The position numbers and the translations under genes were made by a program. A DNA stretch of 35,693 nt, taken from NCBI RefSeq assembly GCF_024519315.1, contig NZ_JANIIC010000084.1, forward strand, positions 1-35,693. The letters are read 5' to 3'. Each line of letters starts with the position of its first letter. The stretch's first letter is position 1. This stretch comes from Streptomyces malaysiensis subsp. samsunensis (lineage in GTDB: Bacteria; Actinomycetota; Actinomycetes; Streptomycetales; Streptomycetaceae). This document shows, one piece after another, positions 7,532 to 14,875 of the stretch. A model generated the notes under the pieces. The model searched no databases and was not told where the DNA came from. It was given only the letters and a program-made list of their open reading frames with translations.

Positions 7532-9091
7532 TCATCCCGCGCTGCAGAGCATATCCTTGGCCGGCATGACGCCCTTGACGAGGAAGCGCGTGGTGGTGGA
7601 CAGCGCGCAGGAGTTGCGGCCGACCACGTAGACGCCGTGCCCGCTGCCGTCGACACTGAGCAGTCGGCTCCGGTCCTCGAACTTTTGCCGCAGCAACTCC
7701 CCGCCGCGATGCGGTGTCGGCACGTCGTGGAGGTTCTGGACGATCAGCACGTTCCGCGGACCCTCGTCGTTGATCGCGACCGGTGGTTCGGCCGGAGAGT
7801 GCGGCCAGAAGGCGCAGGGGGTGATGTTGGCCGCAGCGGCGCCGAACAGCGGGTAGCGGATGCGGTCCTCGGCGACTGCGCGGCGGTATGTGTCGATATC
7901 CTGGGGCCACTTAACATCGTTGCAGGTCACGGACACGAATACCGAGAGGAAGTTGTCGTACGGCGACGGCGCACTGGTGGTTGCGGTCGTGGTCTGCGAC
8001 AGGATCGACTGCCTGGTTGCGGTCATGGTCCGCGACAGCGTCGACTGCCTGGTTGCGGTCGTGGTCGGCGACAGCATCGACTGCCAAAACTCGGCCAGCT
8101 CTGGGTACAGCCTCGCCGCGAAAAGGTCGCCGAAGGTGCTGAGCCGGAAGAGGCCGCCGTCGAGCCCCGCTTCGGGCTCCTTGTCGAGTCGCTCGGCGAT
8201 GCTGAAGTACGTCTCGCGCACCTGCGCGGGAGTGGCGCCCAGGCCGTAGGTGTCGTGCCGCGCGGCCGCCCACTTCGCGAAGTCGGGGAAGGTGTCCTCC
8301 ATTCCGAGAGCGAAGCGGCGCAGGCCGTCGCGGTCGAGGTGAGTGTCGCCGATGTTGCTGTCGAGCACGATCCGGTCGGAGCGCTTGGGGAACATCGACG
8401 CGTAGGCGGCGCCCAGCGCCGAGCCGTAGGAGTAGCCCAGGAAGCTGGTCTTCTTCTCACCGAGCGCGGCCCGGATGCGGTCCAGGTCGCGGGCCATGTT
8501 CGCCGTCGTCAGATGGCGGAGCCGGTCGTCGCGGTCATGGCTCGCGCACTGCTCGGCCACCTGCTTGACGATCTTTGCCTGCGCGGTGACCGCCGCGTCG
8601 TCGACCGCGTAGGGCGGGATGTTGGAGTAGTACGGGCTGTCGTCCGTGAAGCCGCACGAGACCGTTCCCGAGTGTCCGACGCCGCGGGTGTCCATGCCGA
8701 TGATGTCGTAGGCGTCGGTGACGCTGGCCGGCAGGCCCAGGCGAACCAACACCGCGGAGAGCGTGAGCCCGGAGCCGCCGGGGCCGCCTGGATTGAGCAT
8801 GAGGATGCCGCGCCGCTTCTTAGGGGTGGTGCTGGCCAGCCGGGAGACCATGAGGTCGATTCGGTCGCCCTTGGGCTTGGTGTAGTCCACTGGTACGGGC
8901 ACGGTCGCGCAGTCCAGCTTCGTCGGTGCGGCTTCGGCCACGACGTCGTCGGGACACGCGCCCCACTGCACCTGGGCCGGTGGCCGATCGGCAGCGGCTG
9001 CTGATGCGGTGAGCGCCGGGGCAGGGGAAGCTCCGAAGCCGAGGAGGGCCGCGAGGGCCACACCCACGCCGATGATGCGTTGTCGTTTCAT
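7532..9091 (-). CDS. Exported TAP-like serine peptidase, paralogue 2, with an internal 12-residue repeat
   Basis: This 519-residue secreted alpha/beta hydrolase belongs to the same family as its downstream neighbour. Seen: a signal peptide (MKRQRIIGVGVALAALLGFG, Ala-rich cleavage region), MLNPGGPGGSG, DIIGMDTRGVGHSG, nucleophile GYSYG, Asp in NLHDVPTP, His in GSGHGVY. ATG 9091 is chosen because GGAAAGG sits about 6 nt before it; TTG 9097 is possible. Odd: three copies of a 12-residue Thr/Ser-rich unit (LSxTxTATRQS) interrupt the region between the core and the C-terminal domain, encoded by a 36-bp tandem repeat. The frame is kept because 36 is a multiple of three. The repeat is likely a flexible surface linker. 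Confidence 0.87.
   Translation of the reverse strand: MKRQRIIGVGVALAALLGFGASPAPALTASAAAADRPPAQVQWGACPDDVVAEAAPTKLDCATVPVPVDYTKPKGDRIDLMVSRLASTTPKKRRGILMLNPGGPGGSGLTLSAVLVRLGLPASVTDAYDIIGMDTRGVGHSGTVSCGFTDDSPYYSNIPPYAVDDAAVTAQAKIVKQVAEQCASHDRDDRLRHLTTANMARDLDRIRAALGEKKTSFLGYSYGSALGAAYASMFPKRSDRIVLDSNIGDTHLDRDGLRRFALGMEDTFPDFAKWAAARHDTYGLGATPAQVRETYFSIAERLDKEPEAGLDGGLFRLSTFGDLFAARLYPELAEFWQSMLSPTTTATRQSTLSRTMTATRQSILSQTTTATTSAPSPYDNFLSVFVSVTCNDVKWPQDIDTYRRAVAEDRIRYPLFGAAAANITPCAFWPHSPAEPPVAINDEGPRNVLIVQNLHDVPTPHRGGELLRQKFEDRSRLLSVDGSGHGVYVVGRNSCALSTTTRFLVKGVMPAKDMLCSAG
7979..8085. repeat. 36-bp in-frame tandem repeat, three units
   Basis: Units start at 7979, 8015 and 8051, each beginning GGTTGCGGTC and containing GCGACAG and TCGACTGCC. 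They differ at only a few positions. They lie inside the TAP-like peptidase gene and encode three 12-residue units on the minus strand. Copy number change would alter linker length without breaking the frame. Confidence 0.9.
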
Positions 9092-9862
9092 GTCCAACCT
9101 TTCCGATCAGGCGATGTGACGGTTGACGACGTCTTCCATGGGGGCGTGAGTGTGGCAGGTGGCCGGTCCCGAGAGACCTGTTTGGTCCCGACCGTCGGGG
9201 ATGGGGCTCGTTGTCCGGTGCCACTCAAGAGGCGCCCTCTTGCTGACCCGGCCGTCCACGATGGTGATCGATTGACCGTTCAGCACGCCGTGGCCAGTCA
9301 GGGTGATGGCGGTTCCGGCGAGGAGGGGGCGCAGTTCGGAGCTGAAGGACGCTTCCGCCGCATGCCGGCACAGCCCGGTCCGAGCTACGTACTCGCCGTA
9401 CCCAAGTCCCAGCACGTCTTCGGCCCTCGCATCGACTACCTCTTCGCCCAGGCACCCGACGAGGTATGGGAGCCGGTCTCGTGCGGTGACGGCGCGAAAG
9501 GGCCACGGCTCTGCCACTGGGCAGCCCACGAACTGCGCGCGGTAGCCGAGTTCGACCACCAGGGCACCGCTGTGATCCGCAGGCGGTGGGCACTGGCCCG
9601 CCGCAGCATCAGCAAGCCCGACGAGATCGCCTACTTCCCCAAGGTGCCCCCGGCGGCGTCGCCGAATCGATCGAGGAGGCCCGCCCCCAGACGTCGTCCG
9701 GGCGGTGCCCCTCGATGCCGATTCGGCGCCTCGCAGCTGACCGCACCGGGACGCCTCGCTACGGGCGAACCTTGGCGGACGCGGCACTAGTTCCGGGTCG
9801 CCGTACTCGAAGGCCATCACGAGTTCGGCCAACCGCGTCGACCGATGATCAGCGTCGTCATA
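9092..9862. other. Intergenic stretch with transposase remnant and no intact gene
   Basis: Apart from the IS701-type remnant at 9377-9647, I see no gene here. A minus-strand open frame spans 9107-9832, but it is the antisense of the remnant and its composition changes abruptly along its length, so I do not accept it as coding. Within it, a short stretch around 9240-9350 (minus; LLAGTAITLTGHGVLNGQSI) looks protein-like but matches nothing I can name. The promoter for the gene starting at 9091 must lie at the left end. Confidence 0.6.
9377..9647 (+). pseudogene. IS701-type transposase remnant
   Basis: About 90 codons encode blocks typical of IS701-family transposases in Streptomyces: SYVLAVPKSQHVFGPRIDYL, VSCGDGAKGPR, WALARRSISKPDEIAYF. 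The expected continuation (YYLAYAP… to the catalytic Glu region) is missing; the frame runs into unrelated Arg/Pro-rich sequence after 9647. The upstream catalytic domain is also gone. No start codon, no inverted ends seen. Confidence 0.7.
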
Positions 9863-10897
9863 CTACGGCGCTGAGGTCGCTGCGGGTATGCCCATCACCT
9901 CGTCGAGCACCCGCATCGCGTTGCCGCCGAGCACCTTCGTGATGTCGGTGTCGGTGAAGCCGCGGGCCGCCATCTCCTCGGTGATCCTGGGCAGGTCGGA
10001 GGGCCGCCGGATCTCGCTGTCCTCCCATGTGACCTCCATGCCGGGAATCGCCCAGCCGCCGTAGACCTCCTGGTAGTAGTCGTCGACGAAGTCCGGGCCG
10101 AGCGCGATGGCGTCGATCGAGGCGACCGAGGCGAGGTGCTCGATGTGGTCGACCACCCGGGCGGCCGTGGGGCGGCCGGGGTCGATGAAGGGCGGGATGG
10201 CTGCCGCCACCCCGATGACTCCACCGAGGTCGGCGACGCCCTTGAGCTGGGCGTCGGTGAGGTTGCGATGGATGTCGGTGACGGCACGGCACGCCGAGTG
10301 CGTCGCCAGCAGCGGGCGACTGGCATGCTCCAGTACATCCTCGACCCCGACGATACCGAGGTGGCTGAGGTCGTAGACGATGCCCAGGCGCTCCATCTCC
10401 GCCAGGACTTCCAGGCCCTGCGGGGTGAGCCCGCCGCAAGACGAGTCGTCGACGCCGCTGCCGTCGGCGAGCAGCGTGCGGCCCATGTGCGCCAGCGACA
10501 CCACCCGCACGCCGACCCGCTCCATCGTACGGATCAACTCCGGGTCCTGGCCGAGGGCGTGCGCGCCTTCGAGGGCGATGACCAGCGCGATGCGTCCGTC
10601 GGCTACTGCCCGCGCGATGTCGGAACCGGTGCGGCACACGACCAACTGCGGATACTGCTCCGCCAGACGGTGGATGCGCTCGATGAGCAGCAGTGTCCGG
10701 CGCAGCGCCCCCTCGGACTGGAACTGCTCGTCGATGTAGACCGGCAACACCTGGACGTTCACACCGCCGGCACGCAACTCCGGCAACCAGAAGTCGCCGA
10801 AGTAGTCCGGTCGGCCGCGGTGGTCGAAATGGTCCACCAGGAGGATGAGGTCATTGTGCAGATCGGCCACCAGGGCCTCGTCGTGCAGACGGGTCAT
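9863..10897 (-). CDS. M19 membrane dipeptidase-type metallopeptidase (canonical)
   Basis: This 344-residue zinc dipeptidase homologue hydrolyses dipeptides, probably in the cytoplasm, as no signal peptide is present. All metal-site motifs are seen: ADLHNDLIL (HxD, about residues 14-16), VIALEGAHAL (bridging Glu), YDLSHLG and ATHSACRAV (His), and IALGPDFVDDYY (Asp). HRNLTDAQLKGVADLGGVIGVA is the usual block after the second His. ATG 10897 follows GGGAGGGG and lies 3 nt after the stop of the S9 peptidase gene, so it is the last gene of that run. M19 enzymes often accept a C-terminal D-residue or beta-alanine-type dipeptides, which fits a cluster for unusual peptides. It serves as the reference for the two divergent M19 homologues in this window. 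Confidence 0.92.
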   Translation of the reverse strand: MTRLHDEALVADLHNDLILLVDHFDHRGRPDYFGDFWLPELRAGGVNVQVLPVYIDEQFQSEGALRRTLLLIERIHRLAEQYPQLVVCRTGSDIARAVADGRIALVIALEGAHALGQDPELIRTMERVGVRVVSLAHMGRTLLADGSGVDDSSCGGLTPQGLEVLAEMERLGIVYDLSHLGIVGVEDVLEHASRPLLATHSACRAVTDIHRNLTDAQLKGVADLGGVIGVAAAIPPFIDPGRPTAARVVDHIEHLASVASIDAIALGPDFVDDYYQEVYGGWAIPGMEVTWEDSEIRRPSDLPRITEEMAARGFTDTDITKVLGGNAMRVLDEVMGIPAATSAP

Positions 10898-10900
10898 CGG

Positions 10901-12796
10901 CTACCCCTCCCTCTCGGACTGTCGGCCGCCCAGGTGACGGCCGAGGAAGCGCTCCATCGCCCGGTATACGTCGATGAGGTTCTCCGGGTTCTGGAAGCGG
11001 TGCCCCTCGTCCGCCTTGACCAGGTACTCGACCTCCACCCCGCGGGCGCGCACCGCCTCGACCATCAGGTCCGACTCCTCCTGCACCACACGTACGTCGT
11101 TGGAGCCCTGGATGACCATGAGTGGGGTACGGACCTGGTCCACCTTGCTGATCGGCGAGCGGGCCAGCATGTCGGCCTCTTCCTCCGGGATGTCCGGGTT
11201 GCCGACGTACATGTACCAGTTGTTGCCGATCTGGTTGCGGGCGAACTCCGGCAGCGTGCGCATGAAGTTCGCCAGATTGGAGATGCCGCAGAAGTCGACC
11301 GAAGCCGCGAAGACGTCCGGAGTGAAGGTGACGGCCACGAGTGCCGAATAGCCGCCGTAGGACCCGCCGAAGATGCCGACGCGGGCCGGATCGGCGTAGC
11401 CCTCCTTCACCGCCCAGTCGACCGCGTCGATCAGGTCGTCGTGCATCCGGCCCGCGAACTCGTGGAGGGCGGCCCGCGTGAACGCCTTGCTGTATCCGGA
11501 GGAACCGCGCATGTTCACCTGCAGCACGGCGTAACCGCGGTTGGCCAGCAGTTGCACCCGTGGCTCATATCCGTTGCCGTCCCGGAACCACGGCCCACCG
11601 TGCACCACCAGCACCAGCGGCAGCCGCGCGGGCTCGACGCCCACCGGGAGCGTCAGGTACGCGTGCACCGTCAGCCCGTCGCGCGCTGTGAAGGCGACCG
11701 GGCGCTTGTCGGCCAGCGCGGCGGGGTCGAGGTGCGGGTACGGGCGGAAGAGCTCGCGGCTCTCGCCGGTCTCGTGGTCGTAGTAGTACGTGACGCCGTG
11801 GTCTGTGTCGTGGGTGAAGCTCACCACCCAGCGCCGCTCAGCCTCGTCGGAGGAAACGAAGGCCAGGTCGCCGTCGGAGAGCCGGGACAACTGCTCGTAC
11901 ACCGCGGCGAAGTGCGGGTCGAGCGCGTGGATGACCTGCCGCTCTCCCAGATAGCGGACCGCGAGGAGCTCGCCGGTGCGTTCGCTGCGGATGAGGGGGC
12001 CGGGGATCGCCGGGAAGACGGCGCCGCGGGTGTCGATCTCGTATGCGGGGTGGCTGTCGACGACCGTCTCCTCGCCGGTGGCGACGTCGAGCCGGACCAG
12101 GCGGATGAGGTCGCTGTCGCGGTTGGAGCCGAGCCAGATGCCGGTGCCGTCGGGGGTGACACAGGTCGGAGTGAGCCCCATCGGCAGGTCGGCGCCGTCG
12201 TATGCGGTGATCAGCCGCGAGGTGCCGGTGTCCGGGTCCCAGGCGTGGATCTCGTGGCCGCCGGTCGCGGGGATCACGGTCGCGAACAACTCGCCCTGCC
12301 TGCCGCCGAACCAGTCGCTGATGTGGCCGGGGTTCTCCGCGATGGTGGTGATCTCGCCGGTCGCGATGTCGATGCGGTGCACGTCGAGCAGGTCGAGCCG
12401 GCGCCGGTTCAGCACGGCGACGATGGTGCCGGGCAGACCGCTGGGCTGCCAGAAGTCCAGCGTGCGGACTCCGGGGAACGGAGTGAGGTCCACCGCCGGG
12501 GCGTCCGGATTCTCCAGGTCGACGCGGAAGATATGCCAGTTCTCGTCGCCGTCGCCGTCCTGGGTGTAGAGCAGCCAGCGCGGGTCGACCGTCCAGTGGT
12601 AGCCGTGGACGTCGCGGTGGTGATCGTGGGTGACACATACGGCGTCGTCGGTGTCGACGCCGCGGATCCAGACGTTCAGCCGACCCTGCTCCGGGGCGAG
12701 GTAGGCGATCTTCGTGCCGTCCGGCGAGATCGAACCGCCCGTGGCGACCGGGCTTTTGAAGAAGTCCTCGATCGGGATGATGGGGGCGAGCGTCAT
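10901..12796 (-). CDS. S9 family prolyl oligopeptidase-like peptidase
   Basis: This 631-residue serine peptidase has an N-terminal beta-propeller (repeated strands such as SISPDGTKIAYLAPE and CVTPDGTGIWLGSN) gating a C-terminal alpha/beta hydrolase domain. Catalytic triad: Ser in GGSYGGYSA, Asp in GSNDVRVV, His in DEGHRF. VVHGGPWFRDG forms the oxyanion region. This is the S9C/acylaminoacyl peptidase-like layout; members remove N-terminal dipeptides or acylated residues from short peptides. No signal peptide, so cytoplasmic. ATG 12796 overlaps the stop of the alpha/beta hydrolase gene by 4 nt (ATGA), which implies coupled translation. Its C-terminus is closely similar to the S9 remnant at 16356-16510. 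Confidence 0.92.
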   Translation of the reverse strand: MTLAPIIPIEDFFKSPVATGGSISPDGTKIAYLAPEQGRLNVWIRGVDTDDAVCVTHDHHRDVHGYHWTVDPRWLLYTQDGDGDENWHIFRVDLENPDAPAVDLTPFPGVRTLDFWQPSGLPGTIVAVLNRRRLDLLDVHRIDIATGEITTIAENPGHISDWFGGRQGELFATVIPATGGHEIHAWDPDTGTSRLITAYDGADLPMGLTPTCVTPDGTGIWLGSNRDSDLIRLVRLDVATGEETVVDSHPAYEIDTRGAVFPAIPGPLIRSERTGELLAVRYLGERQVIHALDPHFAAVYEQLSRLSDGDLAFVSSDEAERRWVVSFTHDTDHGVTYYYDHETGESRELFRPYPHLDPAALADKRPVAFTARDGLTVHAYLTLPVGVEPARLPLVLVVHGGPWFRDGNGYEPRVQLLANRGYAVLQVNMRGSSGYSKAFTRAALHEFAGRMHDDLIDAVDWAVKEGYADPARVGIFGGSYGGYSALVAVTFTPDVFAASVDFCGISNLANFMRTLPEFARNQIGNNWYMYVGNPDIPEEEADMLARSPISKVDQVRTPLMVIQGSNDVRVVQEESDLMVEAVRARGVEVEYLVKADEGHRFQNPENLIDVYRAMERFLGRHLGGRQSEREG

Positions 12797-13692
12797 GACC
12801 TCCTCCTCCTTGTGCGAAGCAGGTCTTCGACGATGTCCGGCAGATATACGTGCTGCACGCTGAGATGGCCGTGTTCGGCGATGACGTGCAGGTCGGCGCC
12901 GGGGATGGCGCGGGCGAGCCAGACGCAGTGCTCGTAGCTGACCATCTGGTCGAGCTTGCCGGTCCAGATGGTGACCGGGGTGGTGATGGATCCGAGGTCG
13001 AAGCCCCAGGGCGTGACGAGGGCCAGGTCGTCCTCCAGCCAGCCCTCAACCCCGGTCGAGGTCGCCTTGCGCAGCCAGGACATCATGAGGTCGCCGTACT
13101 CGGTGGTGCACAGTTCGCGGTCGACCGGCGGCAGCGCGCCGTGGTAGGCGGCCACGAAGTCGGCGGCGGTGATCTCGCCCCAGCCGGCCACGGTCTTCTT
13201 CAGCCACGGCTCGACCGCCGCCCGCCCCTGTTCGGCGAGCTTCCACTCCTCGACGTTCTCCGGACCCATGCCGGCGTAGTAGTCGAGGCCGTCGGCGTCG
13301 ATCGGGGCCGGGCTGACCAGGGCGGCCGCGGCCTCGCAGCGCTCCGGGAGCAGCGCGGCGCAGGCGAGGACGTGGGGGCCGCCGCCGGAGCCTCCCATGG
13401 TGAGGAAGGTGTCGACGCCGAGGTGGTCGAGCACGCAGGCCATGTCCTCGGCGATGTCCGCCATCACCCGCCCCGGGCGCGGCGAGCTCTTCCCGTAGCC
13501 GGGGCGTCCGGCCATCACGTACCGCAGGCCGAACTCGTCGCAGACCTTGGCGAACGGCGCTCTGGGCACCAGGCCGCCGGGGGTGCCGGCGTGGCAGAGG
13601 AGCGTGCCGGCGGTTCCGGTGCCGTAGGTCAGGATCTCGGTCACCCGGCCGTCGGGCATCGGTACGAGGTCGTACTCCCAGCCCTCAGCCAT
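12793..13692 (-). CDS. Alpha/beta hydrolase
   Basis: This 299-residue hydrolase of the single-domain alpha/beta fold is of unknown substrate. Seen: LLCHAGTPGG (oxyanion strand), YVMAGRPGYGKSSPRPG, nucleophile elbow GGSGGGPH (Ser about residue 103), a plausible acid in WTGKLDQMVSYEH, and His in AEHGHLSV. The cap region at about 130-210 is rich in charged residues. ATG 13692 overlaps the end of the M19-like gene by 8 nt, and its stop overlaps the S9 peptidase start by 4 nt, so it sits within a tightly coupled run. Proline iminopeptidases share this general layout, so an aminopeptidase role is possible, but an esterase or amidase is equally compatible. Confidence 0.85.
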   Translation of the reverse strand: MAEGWEYDLVPMPDGRVTEILTYGTGTAGTLLCHAGTPGGLVPRAPFAKVCDEFGLRYVMAGRPGYGKSSPRPGRVMADIAEDMACVLDHLGVDTFLTMGGSGGGPHVLACAALLPERCEAAAALVSPAPIDADGLDYYAGMGPENVEEWKLAEQGRAAVEPWLKKTVAGWGEITAADFVAAYHGALPPVDRELCTTEYGDLMMSWLRKATSTGVEGWLEDDLALVTPWGFDLGSITTPVTIWTGKLDQMVSYEHCVWLARAIPGADLHVIAEHGHLSVQHVYLPDIVEDLLRTRRRRS

Positions 13693-14689
13693 GCTGCTCA
13701 CCCGGCCGGGCGCGCTCCAGCATGCGCAGATACGACTCGCCGCAGATGAGGTCGATCTCGTCCTGCCGCAGCCCGCGCTCGGCGAGGCCGGCGGCGAGGT
13801 TGCCGAGGTGTCCGGCGTCCTCGATGCCGTCGGGGCCGAACTCGTACAGTTCGCGGCCGCGCCCCTTGATGCCGTGGGCACCCTCGGGGTCGACCATGTC
13901 CAGGATCGGCACGAGCATCTCGACCGGGGATTCGCAGTAGTCGGCGCCGATGCTGATGTGCTCGGGGCCGATGAGGTTGTACATGTGCATCGCGTGGTCG
14001 AGCAGGTCGGACAGGGTCGCCTTCGTGGGGTCGGGCGCGACATAGCCGCGGAAGGTGTTGAGCCCGACCACGCCGTTGCGTTCGGCGACCGCCTTGATCT
14101 GGTCGTCGGTGAGGTTGCGGGGGTGCGGGCAGAGCGCGTCGGCGTTGGAGTGGGAGACGAACAGGTCGCCGTCGTAGAGGTCGAGGGCGTCCCAGAACGA
14201 CGCCCGCGACATGTGTACGAGGTCGACCATCAGGCTGGTCTGCTCCAGCTCTTTGAGCGTCGCCTTGCCGAGGTGGCTGAAGCCGCCCTCGCCGAAGCGT
14301 TCGTTACTGCCGGTACACAGCAGGTTCTGCAGGTTGTGCGAGAAGGTGAAGGTGGTGACGCCGAGCGCGTCGAGCGCATAGAGCGCCTCGAGGTCGCCGG
14401 CGAGGTCGCCGTGGCCCTCCAGGGAGAAGAAGAGCCCGAAGGATCCCTCGGGGCGGTTGTCGAAGTCCGCCCGGGTCGTGCAGTAGGTGATTTCGCCTTC
14501 GGAGCGGGCGATCTCGGCGAAGTAGCTGCCGATCACCTGCCAGTTGTGTACCTGCACCACGGCACCGTCCAGCTTCCCCGCCCGCCAGCGCGGGATGTAC
14601 GTATCGCGCAGCACCTCAGCGCGATTGCCTGGCATCGCGTGGTGGGCCATGACGTCGTAGACGACGCCTCCGACATAGCTGTTGATCAC
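13685..14689 (-). CDS. M19 dipeptidase homologue lacking the HxD motif, paralogue 2
   Basis: This 334-residue close paralogue of the gene at 459-1454 shares MIN-YVG at the start, NERFGEGGFSHLGKATLKEL, LVHMSRASFWDALDLY, and VSHSNADALCPHPRNLTDDQ. It keeps the family's bridging Glu (FSLEGHGDL), the two C-terminal zinc His and IGADY. The N-terminal His-x-Asp is replaced by Ser-x-Val (NSYVGG). The start is GTG at 14689 with GAGGAGT upstream, so the loss is real and not an annotation artefact. It heads the run of M19-like, hydrolase, S9, M19 genes. Two independently maintained copies with the same altered metal site argue for a retained but changed function. Confidence 0.86.
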   Translation of the reverse strand: MINSYVGGVVYDVMAHHAMPGNRAEVLRDTYIPRWRAGKLDGAVVQVHNWQVIGSYFAEIARSEGEITYCTTRADFDNRPEGSFGLFFSLEGHGDLAGDLEALYALDALGVTTFTFSHNLQNLLCTGSNERFGEGGFSHLGKATLKELEQTSLMVDLVHMSRASFWDALDLYDGDLFVSHSNADALCPHPRNLTDDQIKAVAERNGVVGLNTFRGYVAPDPTKATLSDLLDHAMHMYNLIGPEHISIGADYCESPVEMLVPILDMVDPEGAHGIKGRGRELYEFGPDGIEDAGHLGNLAAGLAERGLRQDEIDLICGESYLRMLERARPGEQHG

Positions 14690-14698
14690 GTTGACTCC

Positions 14699-14875
14699 TC
14701 AGATGAAGTTTTGGCTGAGCCAAGTAGGCCAATCTCGGTGCGTGGTGCATGACCTCGCCGCCCCGCAGGATGAGATCGATGCCGACGCCGGAGTCGGCCG
14801 GCAGCGACAGGTCCGCCCGCGGGTTCCCGGCCACCGGTCGAGGAGGGTGGCGTCGTGGACGATCAGCTCTGTCAC
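14699..14875 (-). pseudogene. Short open frame after the S10 gene, possible remnant of a hydrolase start
   Basis: A GTG at 14875 overlaps the S10 stop (ATGTGA) and opens a 58-codon frame beginning VTELIVHDATLLDRWPG. After about 17 codons the coding-like signal seems to move to another frame (GVGIDLILRGGEVM), as if one base had been lost. Both pieces resemble the opening of amidohydrolase-type proteins, but the match is too short to name a family. It runs into the probable promoter of the 14689 gene. It could also be a genuine tiny coupled peptide. Confidence 0.3.
14711..14732. promoter_or_regulatory. Candidate operator upstream of the M19-like/S9 run
   Basis: A perfect dyad TTGGCT-G-AGCCAA (14711-14723) is followed directly by TAGGCCAA (14725-14732), about 22-43 nt upstream of the GTG at 14689. 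TAGGCCAA is the complement of the octamer found at 4853 and 33812, also in front of operon starts. A regulator site is the simplest reading. Confidence 0.45.

Noticed and set aside
7979..8085. CRISPR array
   Set aside because: The units are contiguous tandem repeats without spacers and lie in frame within a gene.
9107..9832. A 241-codon minus-strand frame
   Set aside because: It covers the IS701-type remnant in antisense and changes composition midway; no ribosome site or motif supports it.
10136..12937. A 933-codon plus-strand open frame
   Set aside because: It lies antisense to the S9 and M19 genes, whose catalytic motifs are complete. Long antisense frames are normal in very GC-rich DNA, and this one has no recognisable motif.
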